Assembly (NCBI RefSeq): GCF_013523165.1 | Contig: NZ_JAAMQI010000005.1 | Coordinates: 176,979 to 240,978, forward strand | DNA: 64,000 nucleotides | Direction: 5' to 3' | Origin: Pseudomonas entomophila | GTDB lineage: Bacteria; Pseudomonadota; Gammaproteobacteria; Pseudomonadales; Pseudomonadaceae | Part shown: positions 56,678 to 64,000 of the stretch, piece after piece | Layout: each line of letters starts with the position of its first letter | Position numbering within the stretch: position 1 is the first letter of the stretch | Position numbers and translations under genes: made by a program | Notes under the pieces: model-generated | What the model was told of the DNA's origin: nothing | Database searches by the model: none | Seen by the model: the letters and a program-made list of their open reading frames with translations, nothing else

Positions 56678-57496
56678 ATGCAGCCTATGCTGAATATCGC
56701 GCTGCGCGCCGCTCGCAGCGCCAGTGAACTGATCTTCCGCTCCATCGAACGCCTGGATACCATCAAGGTCGACGAGAAGAACGCCAAGGACTACGTGTCG
56801 GAAGTCGATCGCGCCGCCGAGCAGAGCATCGTCAACAGCCTGCGCAAAGCGTATCCGAACCACTCCATCCAGGGCGAGGAGACAGGTCTGCATGCCGGCA
56901 CCGGCGAGGAAGGCAAGGACTACCTGTGGATCATCGATCCACTGGACGGCACGACCAACTTCCTGCGTGGTATCCCGCACTTCGCCGTCAGCATCGCCTG
57001 CAAGTACCGGGGTCGCCTCGAGCACGCCGTGATCGTCGATCCGGTCCGCCAGGAAGAGTTCACCGCCAGCCGTGGCCGTGGCGCCCAGCTCAACGGCCGT
57101 CGCCTGCGCGTCAGCGCGCGCAGCAGCCTCGAAGGCGCCCTGCTCGGCACCGGCTTCCCGTTCCGTGACGACCAGCTCGGCGACCTGGACAACTACCTGA
57201 GCATGTTCCGCGCCCTCACCGGCCAGACGGCCGGCATCCGTCGCGCAGGCGCCGCGAGCCTGGACCTGGCCTACGTGGCGGCCGGTCGCTTCGATGCGTT
57301 CTGGGAGTCGGGCCTGTCCGAGTGGGACATGGCCGCCGGCGTGCTGCTGATCCAGGAAGCAGGCGGCCTGGTCAGCGACTTCAATGGCGGTCACGACTTC
57401 CTCGACAAGGGTCACATCGTCGCGGGCAACGTCAAGTGCTTCAAGGCCGTGCTGACGGCGATCCAGCCGCACCTGCCGGCACACATGAAGCGCTGA
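56678..57496 (+). CDS. suhB: inositol-1-monophosphatase family protein SuhB
   Basis: 272 residues. Mg2+-dependent phosphatase fold with the metal sites in ETGLHAG...WIIDPLDGTTNFLRGI (about residues 68-98) and WESGLSEWDMAAGVLLIQEA (about 210-229). In E. coli SuhB also joins the rRNA antitermination complex, and in P. aeruginosa it affects virulence regulation. It stands alone on the plus strand between divergent trmJ and convergent sspB, with a strong bidirectional terminator after it. Confidence 0.97.
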   Translation: MQPMLNIALRAARSASELIFRSIERLDTIKVDEKNAKDYVSEVDRAAEQSIVNSLRKAYPNHSIQGEETGLHAGTGEEGKDYLWIIDPLDGTTNFLRGIPHFAVSIACKYRGRLEHAVIVDPVRQEEFTASRGRGAQLNGRRLRVSARSSLEGALLGTGFPFRDDQLGDLDNYLSMFRALTGQTAGIRRAGAASLDLAYVAAGRFDAFWESGLSEWDMAAGVLLIQEAGGLVSDFNGGHDFLDKGHIVAGNVKCFKAVLTAIQPHLPAHMKR

Positions 57497-57513
57497 TCCG
57501 TCACGCCGCGTCG

Positions 57514-57545
57514 AAAAAAGGCGACCCCTGGAGGGTCGCCTTTTT
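57514..57545. terminator. bidirectional terminator between suhB and sspB
   Basis: AAAAAGGCGACCC pairs with GGGTCGCCTTTTT (13 bp, loop about five bases). A-runs on one side and T-runs on the other serve both convergent transcripts. Confidence 0.92.
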
Positions 57546-57550
57546 CATGC

Positions 57551-57982
57551 CTACTTGACCACCTTCAGGCTCGGCGGCCCGCTCGGACGTGGCGGCTGGC
57601 CGCCGTCGTCCGGCGACTCATCGTCAGGGCGCTCCTCAAAGCCCACCTCGACGTCCTCATCGTCCATCAGTGCAGGCTCCAGCTCGAAGACCATGCCCTG
57701 CCCATTCTCGCGGGCGTAGATACCCAGAATGGCAGCGACGGGCACGTACAGCGTGTGCGCCACGCCACTGAAGCGCCCCTCGAAACTCACGGCCTCGTTG
57801 TCCATGTGCAGGTTGCGCACGGCACTGGGGGAGATGTTCAGGACGATCTGGCCATCACTGGCGAAACCCTGGGGGACCTGGACGGCCGGGTAGTCGGCAT
57901 TGACCAGCATGTGGGGTGTGCAATCGTTGTCGACGATCCACTCGTAGAGCGAGCGCACCAGGTAAGGGCGACTGGAGTTCAT
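57551..57982 (-). CDS. sspB: ClpXP adaptor SspB (stringent starvation protein B)
   Basis: 143 residues. Delivers ssrA-tagged proteins to ClpXP. The tag-binding domain (MNSSRPYLVRSLYEWIVDND; VNADYPAVQVPQGFA; VLNISPSAVRNLHMDNE) is complete; an acidic flexible linker and the ClpX-binding tail PPSLKVVK end the chain. AAGGAG six bases before the chosen ATG decides the start over an in-frame ATG at 58000. It follows sspA by ten bases. Confidence 0.97.
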   Translation of the reverse strand: MNSSRPYLVRSLYEWIVDNDCTPHMLVNADYPAVQVPQGFASDGQIVLNISPSAVRNLHMDNEAVSFEGRFSGVAHTLYVPVAAILGIYARENGQGMVFELEPALMDDEDVEVGFEERPDDESPDDGGQPPRPSGPPSLKVVK

Positions 57983-57992
57983 CAACGGCTCC

Positions 57993-58616
57993 TTAAGCAT
58001 TGCGCATTGCGCGTTCGGCAGCGGACAGGCTCGCCTGGAAAGGCTCGCGAGCGAACTGTCGCTCCATGTAATCGGCCAGCGGCTTGGCCTGCCGTGGCAA
58101 CTCGATGTTCATCAGTGGCAGACGCCACAGTATCGGCAGTAGACAGCAGTCGGCCAGACTTTGCTCCTCGCTCATGAAACAGGCGAACTCGGCGAACACC
58201 GGCGCCACGCCGATCAGGCTGTCGCGAAGGGCCTTGCGCGCCAAGGCACGCTGGCCGTCGGGCAGACGCTCGTCGAGGACGATGTCGGCCTGCACGCACC
58301 AGTCGCGCTGCACGCGGTGCATCAGCAGACGTGTATTGCCACGGGCCAGGGGGTAGACCGGCAGCAGCAGCGGATGAGGATAACGCTCCTCGAGGTACTC
58401 CATCAGCACGCCGGGCTCGTAGAGCGCCAGGTCACGGTCGACCAGCATCGGCACGCTGCCGTAGGGGTTGATCTCGATCAGGCGCGCCGGCAGGCGACCC
58501 GCCTCGACCTCGACGATCTCGACATTGACGGCCTTTTCCGCGAGCACCAGGCGTACGCGGTGGGAATAATGGTCAGCGGGGTCGGAATAACAGGCCAACC
58601 CGTTGGGCGCACCCAT
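57993..58616 (-). CDS. sspA: stringent starvation protein A
   Basis: 207 residues. Glutathione-S-transferase fold without enzymatic activity that binds RNA polymerase; in E. coli it activates phage and acid-stress genes and lowers H-NS, and in Pseudomonas it affects virulence regulators. N-terminal thioredoxin-like domain ([40 protein letters not shown]) and all-helical C-terminal domain. GAGGAGGAGCACC before the ATG is a very strong ribosome binding site. The 117-nt gap from petC is the largest in this operon and could hold an extra promoter. Confidence 0.97.
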   Translation of the reverse strand: MGAPNGLACYSDPADHYSHRVRLVLAEKAVNVEIVEVEAGRLPARLIEINPYGSVPMLVDRDLALYEPGVLMEYLEERYPHPLLLPVYPLARGNTRLLMHRVQRDWCVQADIVLDERLPDGQRALARKALRDSLIGVAPVFAEFACFMSEEQSLADCCLLPILWRLPLMNIELPRQAKPLADYMERQFAREPFQASLSAAERAMRNA

Positions 58617-58733
58617 GGTGCTCCTCCTCGCAAACAAAGGGATGTGGTGACAAAGACGAACGCGCCCCGAGGGACTTTCGTGTCGGCACGAAAGCGCTCG
58701 AAGGCGCGTGTACGGTGTACAGGCTCGACGCGC

Positions 58734-59468
58734 TCAGGGCACGTCCTTCCAGTAGTCTCGCTTGAGCAGGTAGGCCAGGGCCATGAACACCGCCAGGTAC
58801 AGCAGCACATAGACGCCGAGGCGCCGATGCTCGAGCCGGAAAGGGTCGGCCGAGTAGGCCATGAAGGCCACCAGGTTCCTGATCTTCTCATCGAACTGCC
58901 GGGGCGTCAGGGTACCCGAATTCGGCACCAGGGTCAGCTGGTCACAGGGCGCGCCAGCCGCTGCCGGCTCGCCACCTGGCGCACACGCCAGTACTTGTCG
59001 CCCCTGCAGCCCTGCCAGCACGTTGGGCATCCCCACCCCTGGCAGCACGCGGTTGTTCGACCCCAAGGGACGCGACGGGTCTTCGTAGAAGCTGCGCAGG
59101 TAGGTGTACAGCCAGTCGTCACCACGCACGCGCGCGATCAGGGTCAGGTCCGGCGGCGCGACGCCGAACCAGGCCTTGCCGTCTTCGGGGCGCAGGCTGC
59201 TGACCATGTGATCACCGATCCTGGCACCGGTGAATACCAGGTTCTGCAGCATCATGGCAGGGGGGATGCCCAGGTCGTCGGCCACCTGCTCGTAACGCTG
59301 GAACTGCATGCCGTGGCAGCCCATGCAGTGATTGACGAACGTTCGCGCACCGTCCTGCAAGGCGGCCCTGTCGCTCAGGTCGATGCGCGCCTCGTCCAGC
59401 ACCGCCGGTGCCGCCCACGCACCCACCGGCCAGCACACCAGCATCAACGCCATCAGCAGACCCCTCAT
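58734..59468 (-). CDS. petC: cytochrome c1 subunit of the bc1 complex
   Basis: 244 residues. Signal peptide (MRGLLMALMLVCWPVGAWAA), haem-binding CMGCH (about residues 48-52), the haem-ligand methionine region (VGMPNVLAGLQG) and a C-terminal membrane anchor (GVYVLLYLAVFMALAYLL). Part of ubiquinol:cytochrome c oxidoreductase in the inner membrane. Its ATG overlaps the petB stop by four bases (ATGA), so synthesis is coupled. The frame is open upstream inside petB, but only this start gives a signal peptide. Confidence 0.97.
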   Translation of the reverse strand: MRGLLMALMLVCWPVGAWAAPAVLDEARIDLSDRAALQDGARTFVNHCMGCHGMQFQRYEQVADDLGIPPAMMLQNLVFTGARIGDHMVSSLRPEDGKAWFGVAPPDLTLIARVRGDDWLYTYLRSFYEDPSRPLGSNNRVLPGVGMPNVLAGLQGRQVLACAPGGEPAAAGAPCDQLTLVPNSGTLTPRQFDEKIRNLVAFMAYSADPFRLEHRRLGVYVLLYLAVFMALAYLLKRDYWKDVP

Positions 59469-60679
59469 CGGCGCGTCACTCGCGCAGGCACAGGCAAGGT
59501 CCGTTCGCGACGGGTGTAGAACGGCATCAGCAGGAAGTAGGCGAAGTAGATCACGGCGCACACCCGCGCCAGCCACACCCCCCAGAGGCTCGGCGCCTGC
59601 AGACCCAGCACCCCCAGGGTCACGAAGGCGACGCAGAACAGTGCCAGGAAGGCCCGGCTGGCCCAGCCCTTGTAGCGCATCGAGCGCACCGGGCTGCGGT
59701 CGAGCCATGGCAATGCGAACAGCAAGGCGATCGCACCGGCCATCGCCAGGACACCGAACAGCTTGTCGGGCACCGCGCGCAAGATGGCGTAGAACGGCGT
59801 GAAGTACCAGACCGGGGTGATGTGCTCCGGCGTCTTCAAGGTGTTGGCCGGCTCGAAGTTGGCGCGCTCCAGGAAATACCCGTTCATGTCAGGGAAGAAG
59901 AACACCACCGCGCAGAACACGAACAGGAAGACACCGACGCCGAACAGGTCCTTGACGGTGTAGTACGGGTGAAAGGGCACGCCATCGAGCGGCAGGCCGC
60001 TCGGCCCCAGGTGCTGCCTGATGTCGATGCCGTCCGGGTTGTTCGACCCCACCTCGTGCAACGCCATGATGTGCAGCACCACCAGCCCCAGCAGCACGAT
60101 CGGCAAGGCGATCACGTGCAGGGCGAAGAAGCGGTTGAGCGTGATACCGGAGATCAGGTAGTCACCGCGCACCCACTGCGCCAGATCCTCGCCGATCACC
60201 GGAATGGCGCCGAACAGCGAGATGATCACCTGCGCCCCCCAATAGGACATCTGCCCCCAAGGCAGCAGATAGCCCATGAACGCCTCGGCCATCAGCGCCA
60301 GGTAGAGCAGCATGCCGAACACCCACACCAGCTCCCGAGGCTTCTGGTAGGAGCCATAGAGCAAGCCCCGGAACATGTGCAGGTAGATCACGATGAAGAA
60401 TGCCGAGGCGCCGGTCGAATGCAGGTAACGCAGCAACGCGCCGTACTCCACGTCGCGCATGATCGACTCGATCGAGGCGAAGGCGCCTTCGGCCGTCGGC
60501 GTGTAGCTCATCGTCAGCCAGAGCCCGGTGACCAGCTGATTGACCAGCACCAGCAGCGCCAGCGACCCGAACAGGTAGAACACGTTGAGGTTCCTGGGCA
60601 CGTAGTAACGGCTGAGGTGCTCTCGCCACAACCGGGTCAGGGGAAAGCGTGCGTCGATCCACTGCACCAACTTGCGCAT
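59465..60679 (-). CDS. petB: cytochrome b subunit of the bc1 complex
   Basis: 404 residues, a one-piece mitochondrial-type cytochrome b. Haem-ligand histidines lie in YLHSTGASAFFIVIYLHMFR and RFFALHVIALPIVLLGLVVLH, and the quinol-site PEWY-like segment reads TPVWYFTPFYAILR: the usual PEW(Y) glutamate position is V or T here by eye, so the alignment merits checking. Eight membrane segments. Its ATG overlaps the petA stop by one base. Confidence 0.96.
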   Translation of the reverse strand: MRKLVQWIDARFPLTRLWREHLSRYYVPRNLNVFYLFGSLALLVLVNQLVTGLWLTMSYTPTAEGAFASIESIMRDVEYGALLRYLHSTGASAFFIVIYLHMFRGLLYGSYQKPRELVWVFGMLLYLALMAEAFMGYLLPWGQMSYWGAQVIISLFGAIPVIGEDLAQWVRGDYLISGITLNRFFALHVIALPIVLLGLVVLHIMALHEVGSNNPDGIDIRQHLGPSGLPLDGVPFHPYYTVKDLFGVGVFLFVFCAVVFFFPDMNGYFLERANFEPANTLKTPEHITPVWYFTPFYAILRAVPDKLFGVLAMAGAIALLFALPWLDRSPVRSMRYKGWASRAFLALFCVAFVTLGVLGLQAPSLWGVWLARVCAVIYFAYFLLMPFYTRRERTLPVPARVTRR

Positions 60680-61272
60680 CACGCGCCCTCCTGGTCGACA
60701 CCGACCACGATCACATCCTCGGATTCGTAAGCGTGGGGTGGTATAGGCAGATTGAGTGGTGCAGGCTGCGCCTTGTAGACACGCCCGGCCAGGTCGTACC
60801 GCGAACCGTGACACGGGCAGAAATACCCACCCACCCAGTCAGCCCCCAAATCGTCGGGCGCCACTTCGGGCCGAAAGGAAGGCGAGCACCCCAGGTGCGT
60901 GCACAACCCGATGACCACGAAGATGTCCGGTCGGATCGCACGGGTGCGAGGGTCCACATAGGCAGGCTGGCTCGAGTCGAGGGAGCGAGGGTCGGCCAGC
61001 TCGGGCGTGAGCGTGTCGAGGGTCGCCAGCATCGGCTGACCCCGGCGCAAGATGAACACCGGCTGACCGCGCCACTCGACCACCATCTGCTGACCGGGCT
61101 CGATCTTCGCGACGTTGACCCTGACCGGCGCACCGGCGGCCTTGGCCTTGGCGCTCGGTAACCAGGCCTTCACCAAAGGCACTGCAGCACCGACCACCCC
61201 AGCCGCACCCACCACGGAAGTGGCCGTCACCAGGAAGCGGCGCCGGCCTGTGTTGACGCCGTCGTTGCTCAT
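60679..61272 (-). CDS. petA: Rieske iron-sulfur subunit of the bc1 complex
   Basis: 197 residues. Twin-arginine signal (GRRRFLVTATSVVGAAGVV) that also forms the membrane anchor, flexible hinge, and the Rieske domain with CTHLGCSP and CPCHGSRYD. The start MSNDGVNTG and GTGGAGAAGTGAA upstream fix the ATG. It is the first of petABC and follows rpsI by about 200 nt with a terminator-like hairpin between. Confidence 0.98.
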   Translation of the reverse strand: MSNDGVNTGRRRFLVTATSVVGAAGVVGAAVPLVKAWLPSAKAKAAGAPVRVNVAKIEPGQQMVVEWRGQPVFILRRGQPMLATLDTLTPELADPRSLDSSQPAYVDPRTRAIRPDIFVVIGLCTHLGCSPSFRPEVAPDDLGADWVGGYFCPCHGSRYDLAGRVYKAQPAPLNLPIPPHAYESEDVIVVGVDQEGA

Positions 61273-61480
61273 TTCACTTCTCCACCGCCATGAATCGCCG
61301 CTCGCCACCGAACGGGACGGCAGACCAAAACTGGCCGAATGGTAAGAACACAGGCGGGGGATGACAAGGTAAATAGCATTGCCAGGCCAGTGCGCAGAGC
61401 CGCACGAGCCGTTGATGAACGCCAGACACAAAAAAACCCGACTCCACTGGAGCCGGGTTTCTTGGACTGCCGAAGCGTGA
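61273..61480 (-). promoter_or_regulatory. rpsI-petA intergenic region
   Basis: 208 nt carrying the rpsI terminator near its far end. Since the genes share a strand, the bc1 genes must be reached by read-through or by a promoter here; I could not single out a convincing one. Confidence 0.4.
61434..61463 (-). terminator. intrinsic terminator after rpsI
   Basis: On the minus strand AAACCCGGCTCC pairs with GGAGTCGGGTTT (one G:T pair), short loop, followed by a run of T. A strong canonical terminator 17 bases after the rpsI stop. Confidence 0.9.
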
Positions 61481-61873
61481 TTAACGCTTGGAGTACTGAG
61501 GACGCTTACGTGCTTTACGCAGGCCCACTTTCTTACGCTCGACTTCACGGGCGTCGCGGGTCACGAAGCCGGCACGACGCAGAGCGCCACGCAGGGATTC
61601 GTCGTATTCCATCAGCGCACGGGTGATACCGTGGCGGATAGCACCGGCCTGACCGCTGACACCACCACCGATGACGGTGACGTAGATGTCGAACTTCTCA
61701 ACGGTCTCGGTCAGCTCCAGCGGCTGGCGAACAACCATGCGAGCGGTTTCGCGGCCGAAGAAGGTGTCCAGAGGACGGTTGTTGATGGAGATGTTACCGG
61801 TGCCCGGACGCAGGAAAACGCGAGCGGTTGCGGTCTTGCGACGGCCAGTGCCGTAATTTTGAGTCGCCGACAT
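61481..61873 (-). CDS. rpsI: 30S ribosomal protein S9
   Basis: 130 residues. [20 protein letters not shown] at the start and the conserved basic C-terminus [12 protein letters not shown] that reaches the P-site tRNA. It follows rplM by 14 nt, the universal pairing. Confidence 0.99.
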   Translation of the reverse strand: MSATQNYGTGRRKTATARVFLRPGTGNISINNRPLDTFFGRETARMVVRQPLELTETVEKFDIYVTVIGGGVSGQAGAIRHGITRALMEYDESLRGALRRAGFVTRDAREVERKKVGLRKARKRPQYSKR

Positions 61874-61887
61874 AATGAACTATTCCG

Positions 61888-62316
61888 TTAAATCTTCAGT
61901 TCTTGGGGCTGCTGAGCAGTATGAGGGTGGTTAGCGCCCGCATAGACCTTCAGCTTACGGTACATGTCGCGACCCAGCGGGTTCTTAGGCAGCATGCCTT
62001 TGACCGCGGTCTCGATCACGCGCTCAGGGGCCTTGGCGATCAGCTTCTCGAAGCTGATTTCCTTGATGCCGCCCGGGAAACCGGAGTGGGAGTAGTACAT
62101 TTTGTCCGAAGACTTGGCACCAGTGACACGAACCTGCTCGGCGTTGATGACGACGATGTAGTCGCCGGTGTCAACGTGAGGGGTGTACTCTGCCTTGTGC
62201 TTGCCGCGCAGGCGCAGTGCGATTTCGGTAGCCAGACGACCCAGGGTCTGACCAGCGGCGTCGACCACGAACCAGTCGCGCTTTACTGTTTCTGGTTTAG
62301 CAGTAAAAGTTTTCAT
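61888..62316 (-). CDS. rplM: 50S ribosomal protein L13
   Basis: 142 residues. [31 protein letters not shown] segment ([14 protein letters not shown]) and [11 protein letters not shown] are typical. First gene of the rplM-rpsI operon. In E. coli L13 represses its own mRNA; no such leader structure is obvious here. Confidence 0.99.
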   Translation of the reverse strand: MKTFTAKPETVKRDWFVVDAAGQTLGRLATEIALRLRGKHKAEYTPHVDTGDYIVVINAEQVRVTGAKSSDKMYYSHSGFPGGIKEISFEKLIAKAPERVIETAVKGMLPKNPLGRDMYRKLKVYAGANHPHTAQQPQELKI

Positions 62317-62359
62317 TCTTTATAGCCTCAAGGGCCGCCCAGCGAAAATAAGACGGCGG

Positions 62360-62388
62360 ATCTTACTGGATAGTGCTTCGCTTGACAA
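62360..62388 (-). promoter_or_regulatory. rplM promoter
   Basis: On the minus strand TTGTCA (62388-62383) and TAAGAT (62365-62360) are separated by 17 bases, giving a start about 37 bases before the rplM ATG. Confidence 0.75.
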
Positions 62389-62672
62389 GACAAGCGCGCA
62401 GCCGCATAGGGACGCTATCGGGGGCTCGGGTCAGCGCGTCCAATATTCGGCAGGGTTCTTTCGTGGGTGGTGCATCACTCCCACCGCACTGAGAGGGTGA
62501 GGATTATCCAGATTGCAGCGAATTTTTCAACCCGATTTGTCGAGTAACCGTGCATTTCGTGACGGCGGTAGCAGACATGACCTTGTGGTGAGCAGGGGTA
62601 CTGGACAGGGCTGCCGAAAGGTAAGACGATCCAGCCAACGAAAGTCCTATTTTCCCTATAAGAATAATCACC
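62389..62672 (+). promoter_or_regulatory. region upstream of the GlxA-type regulator
   Basis: About 280 nt with no gene. TATAAG (62657-62662) is only 10 bases before the regulator ATG, so if used as a -10 box the message would be nearly leaderless. No clear Shine-Dalgarno sequence precedes the ATG. Two in-frame ATGs are adjacent (62673 and 62676). Confidence 0.4.
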
Positions 62673-63707
62673 ATGATGTTCGATCCCCCTTCGGCGTCGT
62701 TGCGGCGCGTCAGCATTCTGGCCATCGACACGGCCTTCGCCTCTGCCCTGATGCAGGCCAAGGACTTCTTCCACCTTGCCTGCCTGCGCTTCGGTCGACA
62801 ACTGGGCGTCGGCCCGCATCCCATGTTCGAGATCCACCTGGTGAGCCCGGACGGGCAGCCCGTGGACAGCTTCAGCTCCGTGCAGATCCCCGTGGACGGC
62901 GGGCTGGACAATGCCGACATCATCCTGCTGCCCCCTTTCGCGGAGAACTTCGACACGGTGTCGGCGCGCTATCCCCAGGTGCCTGCCTGGCTGCGCGACC
63001 AGCACGCGCGGGGCGCCGTCCTGTGCGGCGAGTCCAGCGGGGTCTTCTGGCTGGCCGAAGCCGGCCTGCTCGACCACAAGGAAGCCACCACCTACTGGCG
63101 TTTCTTCGACAGCTTCGCCGCGCGCTTCCCGAACGTGAACCTCAACCGCGACAAGCACCTGACCGACGCCGACAACCTGTACTGCGCGGGCGGCACCACC
63201 TCGGCGTGCGACCTGTACATCTACCTGATCGAGCGCTTCTGCGGCGCGAGCGTGGCCCGGACCGTGGCCCGCGACATCCTGTACGAGGTGCAGCGCAGCT
63301 ACACCCCAGGGCGCATCGGGTTCGGTGGTCAGAAGCTGCACCAGGACCTGCTGATCCTGCAGATCCAGCACTGGCTCGAGGAACACTTCGCCGACAAGTT
63401 CCGCTTCGAGGACGTGGCCCGCAACCACGGCATGAGCATCCGCAACTTCATGCGCCGCTTCCAGAGCGCGACGGGCGACAAGCCGCTGCATTACCTGCAG
63501 CGGCTGCGCATCGAAACGGCCAAGGGGCTGCTGTCGAGTACACGCAAGAGCATCAAGACCATCAGCTACGAGGTGGGTTACGACGATGCCAGCTTCTTCG
63601 CCCGCCTGTTCCGCCAGCACACCCAGCTGTCACCCAACCAGTATCGCCAGCTCAGGGCGTCGGGGACTGAGAGCAGCAGGCCACAGGCGGTGGTCGAGGT
63701 GGAGTAG
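62673..63707 (+). CDS. GlxA-family AraC-type transcriptional regulator
   Basis: 344 residues. N-terminal DJ-1/PfpI-like amidotransferase-fold domain (about 12-190: VSILAIDTAFASALMQAKDF; ADIILLPPFAENFD; GAVLCGESSGVFWLAEAGLL; YCAGGTTSACDLYIYLIERF), where a cysteine sits in the nucleophile-elbow position of GESSG-type turn (VLCGESSG), then two AraC helix-turn-helix motifs (about 225-325: FRFEDVARNHGMSIRNFMRR; SIKTISYEVGYDDASFFARL). Such regulators control amino acid, betaine or nitrogen catabolism genes, but no target lies beside it, and its function is unknown. It stands alone; a REP fragment and an IS end follow. Confidence 0.88.
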   Translation: MMFDPPSASLRRVSILAIDTAFASALMQAKDFFHLACLRFGRQLGVGPHPMFEIHLVSPDGQPVDSFSSVQIPVDGGLDNADIILLPPFAENFDTVSARYPQVPAWLRDQHARGAVLCGESSGVFWLAEAGLLDHKEATTYWRFFDSFAARFPNVNLNRDKHLTDADNLYCAGGTTSACDLYIYLIERFCGASVARTVARDILYEVQRSYTPGRIGFGGQKLHQDLLILQIQHWLEEHFADKFRFEDVARNHGMSIRNFMRRFQSATGDKPLHYLQRLRIETAKGLLSSTRKSIKTISYEVGYDDASFFARLFRQHTQLSPNQYRQLRASGTESSRPQAVVEVE

Positions 63708-63854
63708 CGACGAGGGGCAGCGGATGAGGGACACTCATCCGTAGCGACACCCCGGTGTGGGCATTGATCACAGCACCCTGTGGGAGCAACTGTCTTATAG
63801 GCGGCGTCGTGTCGCTGAACCTGTTCGGGTCGACTGCCACAACCAGATCGCTGG

Positions 63855-63891
63855 CTTTACGGCCCCTGCGGGGCCGATCGCGGCACAGGGG
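63855..63891 (-). repeat. truncated REP element beside the IS end
   Basis: GGCCCCTGCGGGGCCGATCG followed by CGGCACAGGGG matches the head of the P. putida REP unit seen at 13065-13107, but the usual GCCGCTCC tail is missing; the sequence changes abruptly to TGAACTGGC. This looks like a REP cut by the adjacent IS. Confidence 0.6.
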
Positions 63892-64000
63892 TGAACTGGC
63901 TTAATGATTTTGGACACCTTCTTCGGACGCTATAATGGCGTCCAATTGGAGGCAAAATCAGTGCGCAATTCTTATTCGAAAGAACACAAAGTTCAAGCTG
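63892..64000 (+). mobile_element. left end of an insertion sequence, probably IS3-like, running off the window
   Basis: From about 63892 the sequence departs from REP DNA (TGAACTGGCTTAATGATTTT), then has TTGGAC (63910-63915) and a perfect TATAAT (63931-63936) 15 bases apart, a strong GGAGG, and an open reading frame to the edge. The layout fits the terminal repeat and promoter of an IS3-family element. The exact boundary, the right end and the target duplication lie outside the view. Confidence 0.5.
63961..64000 (+). CDS. N-terminus of a probable transposase OrfA
   Basis: Thirteen residues are visible from a GTG start (VRNSYSKEHKVQA), preceded by GGAGG eight bases upstream. The opening resembles the basic N-terminus of IS3-type OrfA proteins with a helix-turn-helix to follow. 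Too little is present to be sure of the family. Confidence 0.5.
   Translation, partial: MRNSYSKEHKVQA

Overview
The window is high-GC chromosomal DNA from a Pseudomonas, most likely the P. putida group. Three things point there: the gene orders (mreBCD-maf-rng-yhdP opposite gatCAB, roxSR, a dppA/opd/dppBCDF locus, iscR-iscSUA-hscBA-fdx-iscX, rplM-rpsI-petABC-sspAB), the high similarity of the proteins to Pseudomonas families, and the REP-type palindromes typical of that group. Almost all of it is core genome. I found no phage, CRISPR array, secondary-metabolite cluster or obvious defence island. Only the last 110 bases look mobile: the left end of an insertion sequence.

Layout. 1-7852 (minus): cell-shape and envelope genes mreB, mreC, mreD, then maf, rng and a left-truncated yhdP. 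8047-11258 (plus): the tRNA-dependent amidotransferase genes gatCAB. 11259-13391: a small RlpA-like lipoprotein, a Ca2+/Na+ antiporter and two groups of REP elements. 13392-17755 (minus): an AroP-type permease, an AEC transporter and the RoxSR redox two-component system. 17952-29524 (plus): a SIMPL-domain protein and a large di/oligopeptide uptake locus with three substrate-binding proteins, an OprD-type porin and dppBCDF. 29600-32611 (minus): a 24-residue membrane peptide, a multipass membrane protein and prfC. 33330-34493 (plus): ornithine/lysine decarboxylase. 34555-39869: an unknown protein, a PepSY-flavodoxin-reductase fusion, and an omega-amidase/methionine aminotransferase pair. 40003-49189 (minus): der, bamB, yfgM, hisS, ispG, rodZ, pilF, rlmN and ndk. 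49279-56531 (minus): the isc iron-sulfur operon, then cysE and trmJ. 56678-57496 (plus): suhB. 57551-62316 (minus): rplM-rpsI-petABC-sspAB. 62673-63707 (plus): a GlxA-type AraC regulator, followed by a REP fragment and the edge of an IS.

How genes work together. The dpp locus gives a complete route for peptides from an outer-membrane pore through periplasmic receptors to an ABC importer; intercistronic hairpins follow each receptor and porin gene but none lie between the importer genes. The isc operon is headed by two abutting IscR-like boxes, one lying over a 17-bp-spaced promoter. The ribosomal-protein promoter appears to drive a long transcript that also encodes the cytochrome bc1 complex and the stringent-starvation proteins.

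Most unusual observations. Two genes (mreC and the Ca2+/Na+ antiporter) have no ATG, GTG or TTG able to produce the conserved N-terminus, yet each has an ATT codon behind a good Shine-Dalgarno sequence. The third peptide-binding protein has lost the arginine that clamps the peptide carboxylate in E. coli DppA. A REP-like fragment sits between iscS and iscU. The ndk -10 box lies in the loop of the isc terminator. I see no clear evidence of a wholly new multi-gene system.
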